NCBI RefSeq assembly: GCF_024508275.1
Contig: NZ_CP101989.1
Location: forward strand, 1,364,001-1,428,000
Reading direction: 5' to 3'
DNA from: Cellulomonas wangsupingiae
GTDB lineage: Bacteria > Actinomycetota > Actinomycetes > Actinomycetales > Cellulomonadaceae
Length of the DNA stretch: 64,000 nt
The notes under the pieces were generated by a model. It ran no database searches and was not told the DNA's origin. It worked only from the letters and a program-made list of their open reading frames with translations. How positions within the stretch are numbered: the stretch's first letter is position 1; every line of letters starts with the position of its first letter. This document shows, piece by piece, positions 1 through 9,076 of this stretch. The position numbers and the translations under genes were made by a program.

Positions 1-328
1 TGTTGAAGACGAGGTACGCCAGGGTGAAGCGGCCGGGAGCACGCACGGTCGCCATGTCGCCCACCACGACCGGGATCGCCGCCTCGTCGACCTTCGTGCG
101 CAGCTGCTCGACCATGGCCGGGGACAGCTCGATGCCGGTGACCGGGACGCCGCGCTGTGCCAGCGGCACGGCGACGCGGCCGGTGCCGATCGCCAGCTCC
201 AGCGCCGGGCCGTCACCGGCGAGCTCGGCGAGCCGCTCGACGGTCGGCCCGAGCACCTCGGGAGCGAACATGCCGGTGCCCGGGTTGTCGTACGAGCGGG
301 CCATCTCCTCGTCCCACGCGTGTGCCAT
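1..328 (-). CDS. Class I SAM-dependent methyltransferase, 3' part cut off
   Basis: The first 109 codons of a Rossmann-fold methyltransferase are present; the C-terminus runs off the left edge of the window. The glycine-rich SAM motif LELAIGTGRVAVPLAQRG sits near residues 43-60, followed by the acidic end of strand 2 (TGIELSPAMVEQL), as in the Methyltransf_25 type. The ATG at 328 follows GGGAG at a good distance. The substrate cannot be read from this fragment. It faces away from the flavoprotein at 511, so the 147 bases between them hold two outward promoters. Confidence 0.85.
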   Translation of the reverse strand, partial: MAHAWDEEMARSYDNPGTGMFAPEVLGPTVERLAELAGDGPALELAIGTGRVAVPLAQRGVPVTGIELSPAMVEQLRTKVDEAAIPVVVGDMATVRAPGRFTLAYLVFN

Positions 329-463
329 GGCTCCCACCGTGGCCCCGGGCGGCGGCCGTCACCAGCGATTAAGCGTCGCCAGTCGGACGGCCCAGAAGGC
401 CCACGTCCGCGTCGAGCCCCCGCCGTGCGCAGCCGGGGTGACAGCCGTCGTCCGCCGGTGGGC

Positions 464-469
464 TAGGTT
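464..469 (+). promoter_or_regulatory. -10 box of a leaderless promoter for the leader ORF and flavoprotein
   Basis: TAGGTT lies exactly six bases before the GTG at 476, the spacing seen at many other starts in this window. A GTGACA that could act as -35 lies at 438-443, but the spacer of 20 bp is long, so the -35 is uncertain. Confidence 0.5.
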
Positions 470-475
470 CGCCCG

Positions 476-514
476 GTGCCGACACACCACCCGCGCGGAC
501 GGTCCCGCCGTTGA
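476..514 (+). CDS. 12-codon leader peptide coupled to the flavoprotein
   Basis: A GTG at 476, six bases after TAGGTT, opens a 12-codon frame (MPTHHPRGRSRR) ending in TGA at 512-514. That stop overlaps the TTG start of the next gene as TTGA. The flavoprotein TTG has no Shine-Dalgarno sequence, so ribosomes that load on the leaderless mRNA end and finish this frame could restart there. The peptide is rich in Arg and His. Its translation is inferred from position only; chance is the alternative. Confidence 0.4.
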   Translation: MPTHHPRGRSRR

Positions 515-1758
515 GCACCGCGACCGTCGTCGGCGGCGGACCGGCAGGGCTCATCGCCGCCGAGGTGCTGGCGCGTGCCGGCGTGGACGTCACGGTGCAC
601 GACCGCATGCCGTCGGTGGGGCGCAAGTTCCTGCTGGCCGGCCACGGTGGCCTGAACATCACGCACACCGAGGGGCGGGACGCCTTCCTCGCCCGGTACG
701 GCGCCTCGGCGGACCGGCTGCGGCCGATGCTCGACGTGTTCGGCCCGGAGGACCTGCGCGCATGGTGCGCAGGGCTGGGGGAGCCGACGGTCGTCGGGAC
801 GAGCGGGCGGGTCTTCCCGCGCTCGTTCCGCGCGACGCCCCTGATGCGGGCGTGGCTCGCGCGGTTGACCGGCCTCGGGGTGCGGATCGAGAAGCGGCAG
901 CGGTGGGACGGGTGGTCGTCCGACGGCGCGTCGCGGTTCACGGGTGCCGACGGCACGACGACCGAGGTCGGCGGTGACGTGACGGTGCTCGCGCTGGGTG
1001 GCGCGTCCTGGCCGCGGCTGGGCGCCGACGGTGGCTGGGCCGGCCCGTTCACGGAGCGCGGGATCGCGGTCACGTCGCTGCGCGCGGCCAACGTCGGCGT
1101 CAGGGTGGGATGGACCGAGGTGTTCGCGCAGCGGTTCGCCGGCACGCCGCTGAAGAACGTCGCGCTGACGGTCCGCGGGCGTCCGGCACCCGTCCGTGGC
1201 GACGCGATGCTCACCCGCACGGGCCTCGAAGGTGGCCCGGTGTATGCCATCGGTGCCGCGATCCGGCAGGCGCTCGACGCGGACGGCCGCTGCGTCGTCG
1301 AGATCGACCTGCGCCCCGACCTCACCGTCGCCCAGCTCGACGAACGGCTCCGGCGGCGCCGCCCGAAGGACTCGGGCTCGTCCTGGCTGCGCCGAACGGT
1401 GGGCCTGGACCCTGCGGCGATCGGGCTGCTGCGCGAGGCCGACGCGGGCACCCTGCCGTCCTCCGGGGTCGCGGAGCGGATCAAGGCCGTGCCCGTCGTG
1501 GTGACGGGCACCATGCCGATCGAGAAGGCGATCTCGACCGCGGGCGGCATCGCGTGGTCGCAGGTCGACGAGTCGCTGATGCTGCGCGCGCTGCCGGGCA
1601 CGTTCGTCGCCGGGGAGATGCTCGACTGGGAGGCGCCGACCGGCGGCTACCTGCTGCAGGCGTCGTTCAGCACGGGCGTCGTCGCGGCCCGCGGTGCGTT
1701 GGCGCGGCTCGGGGTGGCACCGTCGGGTCACGGCCTCGAAGGTCCCGCGCACGCCTGA
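511..1758 (+). CDS. FAD-dependent oxidoreductase, HI0933/TIGR03862-like flavoprotein
   Basis: This 415-residue protein opens with the dinucleotide-binding motif GGGPAG at residues 8-13, followed by an acidic strand end and the family stretch GRKFLLAGHGGLNITHTE near 37-54. Late motifs GTMPIEKAISTAGGIAW and ATGGYLLQ-like sequence complete the FAD domain. It belongs to the HI0933-like family of predicted FAD enzymes, whose reaction is mostly unknown. The TTG start is supported by a TTGA overlap with a short leader frame and by the absence of another in-frame start close upstream. The protein is cytoplasmic, with no signal peptide or membrane segment. Confidence 0.85.
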   Translation: MSTATVVGGGPAGLIAAEVLARAGVDVTVHDRMPSVGRKFLLAGHGGLNITHTEGRDAFLARYGASADRLRPMLDVFGPEDLRAWCAGLGEPTVVGTSGRVFPRSFRATPLMRAWLARLTGLGVRIEKRQRWDGWSSDGASRFTGADGTTTEVGGDVTVLALGGASWPRLGADGGWAGPFTERGIAVTSLRAANVGVRVGWTEVFAQRFAGTPLKNVALTVRGRPAPVRGDAMLTRTGLEGGPVYAIGAAIRQALDADGRCVVEIDLRPDLTVAQLDERLRRRRPKDSGSSWLRRTVGLDPAAIGLLREADAGTLPSSGVAERIKAVPVVVTGTMPIEKAISTAGGIAWSQVDESLMLRALPGTFVAGEMLDWEAPTGGYLLQASFSTGVVAARGALARLGVAPSGHGLEGPAHA

Positions 1759-1773
1759 CGGCGGTCGGCGCCG

Positions 1774-3165
1774 TCAGGCCGACGGGCCGGGGTCGATGGC
1801 CGCCTGCAGCACGCCGACCAGCGCGGGGACGACGACGTCGGCGGGCAGCGCCTCGAGCGTCGCCATGACGCCCGCCAGCTCGTCGGGCAGGCCGTGGGTG
1901 AGCACACGCTCGACCAGGGACGGGTCGACCGCCGCGGGGGTGACCCCACGGACCTCGTCGGCGGAGCGCACGAGGTCGGCGGCGAGGGCGTCGACGACGT
2001 CGTCGGTCACGGCGGTGAGCGTCAGGTGGGCGGTGCGGGGCAGCGTCGTGCCGTCGGGCTGGGTCATGGCGGGCTGGCTCTGGGCGAGCCACCCGCGGCG
2101 ACGCAGCGCGTCGACCAGGTGGAACGGGTCGACGCCGCCGTCGTCGGCGACGGCCAGCAACGGGCCGGTCGGCTCGCCGACGACCCGCATGCCGGGACAC
2201 GCGTCGACCGCCGCCCGCACGGTCGCGGTCGCCGCGCGGGTGCGGGCGACGAGGTCGGCGTAGCCGTCGTCGCCCAGCGACTCGCCCACGGCCCAGGCTG
2301 CGGCCATCGCCCCGGCGGCGCGCGAGCCCAGCACGGTCGGGTTGACCACGGGGTACCCGGGCCAGGCGGTCGTCGCGAAGTACTGCGCGCGGTGCCGGTC
2401 GCGTCCCCGGTGGAGCACCAACGAGACGCCCTTGGGGGCGTACCCGTACTTGTGCAGGTCGGCCGACAGCGACGTCACGCCCGGCACGGCCAGGTCCCAC
2501 GGCTCGACGTCGCCCCACCACGGCAGCACGAACCCGCCGATGCACGCGTCGACGTGGCAGGCGACCCCGCGCGCGGCTGCGCCGGCCGCCACCTCCGCGA
2601 CGGGGTCGACGACGCCGAACGGGTACGACGGCGCGGAGACGACCACCAGAGCGGCGCGCGGGCCGGCGGCGTCGAGCGCGGCCAGGAGGTCGGCCGCGGA
2701 CGCACGGCCGGAGGCGACGTCGACCGGCACCGCCACGACGTCGAGGTCGAGGTACGCCGCCGCCTTGTGGAACGCGGGGTGCGCGGTGGTCGGCAGGACG
2801 AGGGTGGCGCGTGAGTGGGCGCGCGCCGGGTCCGCGGCCCGCCACACGTCGCGCGCCGTCTTGACGGCCAGCAGGCAGGACTCGGTGCCGCCCGACGTCA
2901 CCGACCCCACGACGTCGTCGTCGCCGTGGAACAGCGTGCGCGCCCGCGCGACGAGCGCCCGCTCGAGCACCGCCACGGAGCGGAACGTCGTCGGGTCCAG
3001 CCCGTTGACCGGCAGGAACGCGGTCGCCGCCTGCTCGGCGAGCCGGTCCAGCTCGGGGCGGCCGTGGTCGTACACGTACGACAGCACACGCCCTCCGTGC
3101 GTCGGCGGGTCGGCCTCGCGCAGTGCGGTCAGCTCGGCCAGGACGTCCGCGGCGGGACGGGTCAT
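1774..3165 (-). CDS. PLP-dependent group II decarboxylase / S1P-lyase-like aminotransferase-fold enzyme
   Basis: The 463-residue protein is a fold-type I PLP enzyme of the pyridoxal-dependent decarboxylase group (glutamate decarboxylase and sphingosine-1-phosphate lyase relatives). Visible hallmarks are TSGGTESCLLA at about 90-100 for phosphate binding, the HVDAC aspartate (D206) that contacts the pyridine nitrogen, and SADLHKYGYAPKG with H238-K239, the Schiff-base lysine. Its ATG overlaps the stop of the upstream transporter as ATGA, so the two are translationally coupled. An amino-acid or amino-alcohol substrate is likely, but sequence alone does not decide between a decarboxylase and a lyase. 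Confidence 0.85.
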   Translation of the reverse strand: MTRPAADVLAELTALREADPPTHGGRVLSYVYDHGRPELDRLAEQAATAFLPVNGLDPTTFRSVAVLERALVARARTLFHGDDDVVGSVTSGGTESCLLAVKTARDVWRAADPARAHSRATLVLPTTAHPAFHKAAAYLDLDVVAVPVDVASGRASAADLLAALDAAGPRAALVVVSAPSYPFGVVDPVAEVAAGAAARGVACHVDACIGGFVLPWWGDVEPWDLAVPGVTSLSADLHKYGYAPKGVSLVLHRGRDRHRAQYFATTAWPGYPVVNPTVLGSRAAGAMAAAWAVGESLGDDGYADLVARTRAATATVRAAVDACPGMRVVGEPTGPLLAVADDGGVDPFHLVDALRRRGWLAQSQPAMTQPDGTTLPRTAHLTLTAVTDDVVDALAADLVRSADEVRGVTPAAVDPSLVERVLTHGLPDELAGVMATLEALPADVVVPALVGVLQAAIDPGPSA

Positions 3166-4550
3166 CGGGTGCGCTCCGGGTGGTCGACGTCGGCGGCGGA
3201 CAGGCGGTACCGCGACAGCGGCACGAGGGACAGTGCCACCAGCACCGCCGGCAGCAACGAGAAGGCGACGACGATGCCCGTCAGGGCCGAGCCGGGCTGG
3301 GTGACGACCTCGTCGCCGGTGCTGGAGACGAAACCGGTCACGGCCAGGACACCCAGCACGAGGGTCGGCCCCAGCGCGAGCCCGGCCGTCTCGCCGGCGG
3401 TCCACACCCCCGACAGGACGCCCGCACGGTCGACGCCGCGCTCGCGGGCGTCCACCGCGGCCACGTCCGGCAGCATCGCCAGCGGGTACAGCTGCATGCC
3501 CGCGTAGGCGATCCCTGCCAGCGCCACCGGCCCGTAGACCCAGGCGCCGGGCGCCGCGCCGGCTGGCACGAGCAGCGCAGCGGCGACGGCGAACAGGACG
3601 GACGCGGTGACGAGGGCGCGCTGCTTGCCGACACGCTGCGCCAGGCGGGTCGCGAGCGGCATGACGAGCAGGGCGGGGGCGACGAGCGCGACGAACAGGA
3701 GCGTCACGGCCGCCTGGGAGCCCAGCGTGTAGGTCGCGACGTACTGGGCGGCTGCGAGCATCGCCCCGGTGGCCAGTGCCTGCAGCACGAAGGTCGCCAG
3801 CAGGGAACGGAACGCCGGGACCTCCCGCACGGCGGTGAGCCCGGAGCGCAGGGCGTCGCCGCGCCGGGCCGGGCGAGGTGCGGCAGGTGTGACCCCCGGG
3901 TCGCTCGACGCGAGGAGCGACTGTCGTGGGGCGGTGAACCAGGTCGCGAGCATCCCGGCCCCGATGACGAGCCCGCACACGACGCCCATGAGGACGTAGC
4001 CCGGGCGCCCGCCACCGGCGGCGTCCCGCAGGAGCGGGCCGCCGCCGCCGAAGGCGAGGATCGCGACCGCCAGCACCGCGACGCGCGGCGCCAGCAGCCG
4101 GGTCCGTGCCGCCGACGTCGGCGCGATCTCGGCGGGCAGCGCGATGTACGGCACCTGGAAGAGGCTGAAGGCCGTCGCCGCGGCCACGAACGTCACGACG
4201 ACCCAGGCAGCGGCTGCCCGGCCGGTCAGCGCCGCGGGCGTCGCGAACAGCGCCGCGAACAGGAGCGGCAGGCACAGCGCACCCGCGAGCAGGAACCGGC
4301 GCCGGGACCCGTGCCGCGCCACCGAGGCGTCCGACCGCGCGCCGATGAAGGGGTCGATCACGACGTCCCAGATCTTCGGCACCGTCACCACCAGGCCGGC
4401 GAGGCCCGCGGCGACGCCGAGCGTGTCGGTGAGGTAGTAGGCGAGCACCAGCCCGGGCAGCGTGCCGAACCCGCCGGTCCCCACCGAGCCCAGCGCGTAC
4501 CCGACGGCGGTGCGACGTGGCACGGCAGGTGCGAGGGTGCCAGCAGTCAT
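3162..4550 (-). CDS. GPH-type sugar/cation symporter (MFS_2 family)
   Basis: This 462-residue protein has about twelve hydrophobic helices and the GPH hallmark after helix 1-2, VPKIWDVVIDPFIGARSD near residues 55-72, which carries the cation-binding aspartates of MelB-like carriers. It probably moves a glycoside or similar solute with a cation through the cytoplasmic membrane. Length matches the family (450-500). The ATG at 4550 is chosen because earlier in-frame sequence lacks transporter character. It is the first gene of a two-gene unit with the PLP enzyme, and it is divergent from the xylan enzymes across a promoter region with LacI-type operators, so it may belong to the same regulon. 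Confidence 0.85.
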   Translation of the reverse strand: MTAGTLAPAVPRRTAVGYALGSVGTGGFGTLPGLVLAYYLTDTLGVAAGLAGLVVTVPKIWDVVIDPFIGARSDASVARHGSRRRFLLAGALCLPLLFAALFATPAALTGRAAAAWVVVTFVAAATAFSLFQVPYIALPAEIAPTSAARTRLLAPRVAVLAVAILAFGGGGPLLRDAAGGGRPGYVLMGVVCGLVIGAGMLATWFTAPRQSLLASSDPGVTPAAPRPARRGDALRSGLTAVREVPAFRSLLATFVLQALATGAMLAAAQYVATYTLGSQAAVTLLFVALVAPALLVMPLATRLAQRVGKQRALVTASVLFAVAAALLVPAGAAPGAWVYGPVALAGIAYAGMQLYPLAMLPDVAAVDARERGVDRAGVLSGVWTAGETAGLALGPTLVLGVLAVTGFVSSTGDEVVTQPGSALTGIVVAFSLLPAVLVALSLVPLSRYRLSAADVDHPERTR

Positions 4551-4628
4551 GCGGGCGATGGTGCCTGCTGCGAGCGGTGGGGCGCGGGTGGCGCGCCGTG
4601 GCGTCGCCACGTGGCCTGCCGACCCGGG

Positions 4629-4651
4629 AAAGCGCTGTGAAACGCTTCGAC
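4629..4651. promoter_or_regulatory. Tandem LacI-type operator sites between the symporter and GH43 genes
   Basis: AAAGCGCT at 4629-4636 is followed directly by GTGAAACGCTTCGAC at 4637-4651. The core resembles the imperfect palindrome around CG bound by LacI-family regulators. With the following G, the 16 bases GTGAAACGCTTCGACG recur exactly at 49833-49848 before a secreted esterase, and related cores lie before the pectate lyase. The region separates divergent genes, so it can serve both. The cognate regulator is not known; the LacI gene at 18115 has a different-looking site next to it. Confidence 0.55.
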
Positions 4652-4738
4652 GCTGCCCGAGGGCTTGTTCCTCCTCGAGAGGCGCGGGCAGCATGACGCA
4701 CATCCCGAGCGAACCCCACCCCCTCGCTCACGGTCGGT

Positions 4739-4752
4739 TGTGAACGATCACA
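4739..4752. promoter_or_regulatory. Palindrome upstream of the GH43 gene
   Basis: TGTGAACGATCACA has perfect TGTGA/TCACA arms around four bases, 42 bp before the GH43 start. The arms match the CRP/FNR half-site, but the usual spacer is six, so a CRP site is doubtful. It may be a second operator for the xylan operon. Confidence 0.3.
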
Positions 4753-4794
4753 CCCAGGCGGTCGACGTCGCCCGCCCTGTACCCAGGAGCACCC

Positions 4795-6903
4795 ATGCGC
4801 CAGGCATCGGTCAAGGTTCGTCATCGCGCACGACGCTGGTCGGCGCTCGTCGCTGTCGGCGCGGTCGCGGCGGCCGCCGGGGTGCTGGCGACCGTCGCGG
4901 CGCCCGCGGCGTCGGCTGTCACCGTCGACACGAACACCACGTACGTCCTGGTCAACCGCAACAGCGGCAAGGCGCTCGACGTGTACAACTTCGCGACCAA
5001 CGACGGCGCGCGGCTCACGCAGTGGACGCGGGGCACCGCCACGAACCAGCAGTGGCGGCTCGTCGACTCGGGGGGTGGGTTCTACCGCGTGAGGTCGGTG
5101 CTCTCCGGCAAGGTCCTCGACGTGCAGGGCTGGTCGACGGCCGACGGCGCGAAGGTGGTGCAGTGGGCGGACACCAACGGCGCCAACCAGCAGTGGCGCC
5201 TCCAGGACACGGGCGACGGGTACGTCTCGCTGATCAGCCGGCACTCCGGCAAGGCGCTGGAGGTGCAGAACGCGTCACGTGACGACAACGCCGAGATCGT
5301 CCAGTACAACGCGTGGGGTGGAACGAACCAGCAGTGGCAGCTCGTCCCGGCAGGTGGCGCCGTGACCCCCGCGCCCACGCCCACGGGCACCCCGCCGCCG
5401 GCCACGGGCACGTTCACGAACCCGGTCGTCTGGCAGGACTTCGCCGACGGCGACATCATCCGCGTCGGCGACGCCTACTACTACTCGGCGTCGACGATGC
5501 ACTACTCGCCGGGTGCGCCGATCCTGCGGTCCTACGACCTGGTCAGCTGGGAGTACGCCGGGCACTCCGTGCCGCGGCTCGACTTCGACGACGCCAAGTA
5601 CGACCTGACCGGGGGCAGCCGCTACGTCAAGGGCATCTGGGCGTCCACGCTGAACTACCGGCCCTCCAACCGCACGTACTACTGGTACGGCTGCACCGAG
5701 TTCAACCGCACGTACGTGTACACCGCGTCGGCCGTCGACGGCACCTGGACCAAGAAGGCGCGCATCAACAGCTGCTACTACGACGCGGGCCTGCTGATCA
5801 ACGACGACGACACGATGTACCTCGCGTACGGCAACGGCACGATCAGCGTCGCCCAGCTCAACGCCGACGGCACCCAGCAGGTGCGGGCGCAGCAGGTGTA
5901 CCAGACGCCCTCCGACATCGGGACCCTCGAGGGCGCGCGCTTCTACAAGAAGGACGGGTACTACTACATCTGGCTGACGCGCCCGGCGAACGGGCAGTAC
6001 GTGCTGCGCTCCCGGTCGCCGTTCGGCCCGTACGAGCAGCGTCGGGTCCTGCTCGACCTGCCCGGGCCGATCAGCGGCGGCGGCGTGCCGCACCAGGGCG
6101 GCATCGTCCAGACGCAGAACGGCGACTGGTGGTACATGGCGTTCACCGACGCCTACCCGGGTGGCCGCATGCCGACGCTCGCGCCGCTGACCTGGACCGA
6201 CGGGTGGCCCGCGGTCACGACCGTCAACGGCCGCTGGGGCACGACGTACCCGCGCCCGGCGATCAGCACGACCCGCACGGTGCAGCCCATGACCGGTCGG
6301 GACACGTTCAGCGGCACCCGCCTCGGCCCTCGGTGGGAGTGGAACCACAACCCTGACACCTCCCGGTTCTCGGTGGGCGACGGGCTGCGTCTGCAGACGG
6401 CGAGCGTCACCGACGACCTGTACGCCGCTCGCAACACCCTCACGCACCGCATCCAGGGGCCCACCTCCACCGCGACCGTCGAGCTCGACTACTCCGCCAT
6501 GGCGGCCGGTGACCGGGCCGGGCTCGCGATGCTGCGGCAGTCGTCCGCCTGGATCGGCGTGGTCAAGGGGAGCAACGGCGCCACACGCGTCGTCATGCGC
6601 GACGGGTTGACGATGAGCTCGTCGTGGGCGACCACGAGCACCGGCAGCGAACGGGCGAGCGCGGACGTCAGCGGCGGCCGGATCTGGCTGCGGACGTCGG
6701 CGGACATCCGCCCCGGCTCCGGCCGGCAGGCCACGTTCTCCTACAGCACCGACGGCACGACGTTCCGGCAGCTGGGCCCGGCGTTCACGCTGAACAACGA
6801 GTGGCAGTTCTTCATGGGCTACCGGTTCGGCATCTTCAACCACGCGACGACGGCACTCGGCGGTGCCGTGACGGTCCGCAGCTTCGACCTCACGACGCCC
6901 TGA
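4795..6903 (+). CDS. Secreted GH43 glycosidase with N-terminal ricin trefoil
   Basis: The 702-residue protein starts with a Sec signal peptide (about 1-41, ending APAASA-VT). A ricin B beta-trefoil at about 43-186 carries three QxW repeats (NQQW). After a Thr/Pro linker comes a five-bladed GH43 domain (about 205-490). Its catalytic set is visible: D218 in DFADGD as base, D330 in YYDAG, and E379 in GTLEGARFY as acid. A GH43_C-type beta-sandwich fills 500-702. It should act outside the cell on xylan or arabinoxylan as a xylosidase or arabinofuranosidase. AGGAG precedes the ATG. The GH10 gene follows after 93 bases and is probably co-transcribed. Confidence 0.92.
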   Translation: MRQASVKVRHRARRWSALVAVGAVAAAAGVLATVAAPAASAVTVDTNTTYVLVNRNSGKALDVYNFATNDGARLTQWTRGTATNQQWRLVDSGGGFYRVRSVLSGKVLDVQGWSTADGAKVVQWADTNGANQQWRLQDTGDGYVSLISRHSGKALEVQNASRDDNAEIVQYNAWGGTNQQWQLVPAGGAVTPAPTPTGTPPPATGTFTNPVVWQDFADGDIIRVGDAYYYSASTMHYSPGAPILRSYDLVSWEYAGHSVPRLDFDDAKYDLTGGSRYVKGIWASTLNYRPSNRTYYWYGCTEFNRTYVYTASAVDGTWTKKARINSCYYDAGLLINDDDTMYLAYGNGTISVAQLNADGTQQVRAQQVYQTPSDIGTLEGARFYKKDGYYYIWLTRPANGQYVLRSRSPFGPYEQRRVLLDLPGPISGGGVPHQGGIVQTQNGDWWYMAFTDAYPGGRMPTLAPLTWTDGWPAVTTVNGRWGTTYPRPAISTTRTVQPMTGRDTFSGTRLGPRWEWNHNPDTSRFSVGDGLRLQTASVTDDLYAARNTLTHRIQGPTSTATVELDYSAMAAGDRAGLAMLRQSSAWIGVVKGSNGATRVVMRDGLTMSSSWATTSTGSERASADVSGGRIWLRTSADIRPGSGRQATFSYSTDGTTFRQLGPAFTLNNEWQFFMGYRFGIFNHATTALGGAVTVRSFDLTTP

Positions 6904-8472
<1,569 letters not shown>

Positions 8473-8502
8473 CGCCGGACCTCCCTGCCGGAGGCTGACG
8501 AG

Positions 8503-8538
8503 CCACCGCCCTCGCACGTGACCGTGCGGGGGCGGTGG
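8503..8538. terminator. Hairpin between convergent genes
   Basis: CCACCGCCC and CGCACG pair with CGTGCG and GGGCGGTGG around a TGAC loop, giving a stem of about 15 bp with one bulge. It lies between the xylanase stop at 8472 and the converging gene end at 8557, so it can stop both. There is no T run, as is common at this GC content. Confidence 0.7.
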
Positions 8539-8556
8539 ATCGTCGCCGCTGCGGCG

Positions 8557-9006
8557 TCAGCCCCGCGCTCGGCCGCGCCACGCCCGCCACGCGCCGGTGG
8601 ACCACAGCGCCCAGAGCACCAGCACGGCCTGGAAGGGCAGCCGCGCGAGCCGCTTGGCGTCCGTGTCGAGCCCGAACCCGTCGTTGCCCTCGACGTACTG
8701 CGCGATGTTGCCGGGGAACACGGCGACGAAGAACGCGGCGGCAGCGGCGCCGACCCAGGGGCGGAACCGCCGGGGCGCCACGACCAGCGCCGTGCCCAGG
8801 GTGATCTCGACGACGCCCGAGCCGAGCACGACCGCGTCGGCGCCGACCGGCACCCAGGAGGGCACCTGCGCCTGGAACTCCTCGCGCGCGAACGTCAGGT
8901 GGCTGGTGCCCGCGTACGCGAGGAACCCGCCGAGCAGCACGCGCCCGATCGTGCGCGCCGCGCCGTCTCCCGCCGCCGCGGACTGCTGCGTGCCGTGCGT
9001 GGCCAT
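8557..9006 (-). CDS. DoxX-like small membrane protein
   Basis: The 149-residue protein has four hydrophobic helices. The first begins TIGRVLLGGFLAYAGTSHL, typical of the DoxX/DoxD-like family of actinomycete membrane proteins. Function in this family is poorly defined; some members work with redox partners. GAGGGAGGG precedes the ATG at 9006, which decides the start over an upstream in-frame ATG. It lies downstream of the minus-strand gene at 9077 with 70 bases between. Confidence 0.75.
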   Translation of the reverse strand: MATHGTQQSAAAGDGAARTIGRVLLGGFLAYAGTSHLTFAREEFQAQVPSWVPVGADAVVLGSGVVEITLGTALVVAPRRFRPWVGAAAAAFFVAVFPGNIAQYVEGNDGFGLDTDAKRLARLPFQAVLVLWALWSTGAWRAWRGRARG

Positions 9007-9076
9007 CAGGCCCTCCCTCGTCGACGCCAGGGCCGAGCGTAGGTCGGTGCGACCTGCGGCGCGCGGCGTGGACGGC

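Noticed and set aside
4739..4752. CRP binding site before the xylan operon
   Set aside because: The TGTGA and TCACA arms are right but the spacer is four instead of six, so it was kept only as an unnamed palindrome.
1774..5244. A 1156-codon frame reading through the decarboxylase, transporter region and GH43 5' end
   Set aside because: Only the last 463 codons match a protein family; the rest is in another frame of the transporter gene. The ATG at 3165 overlapping the transporter stop is the real start.
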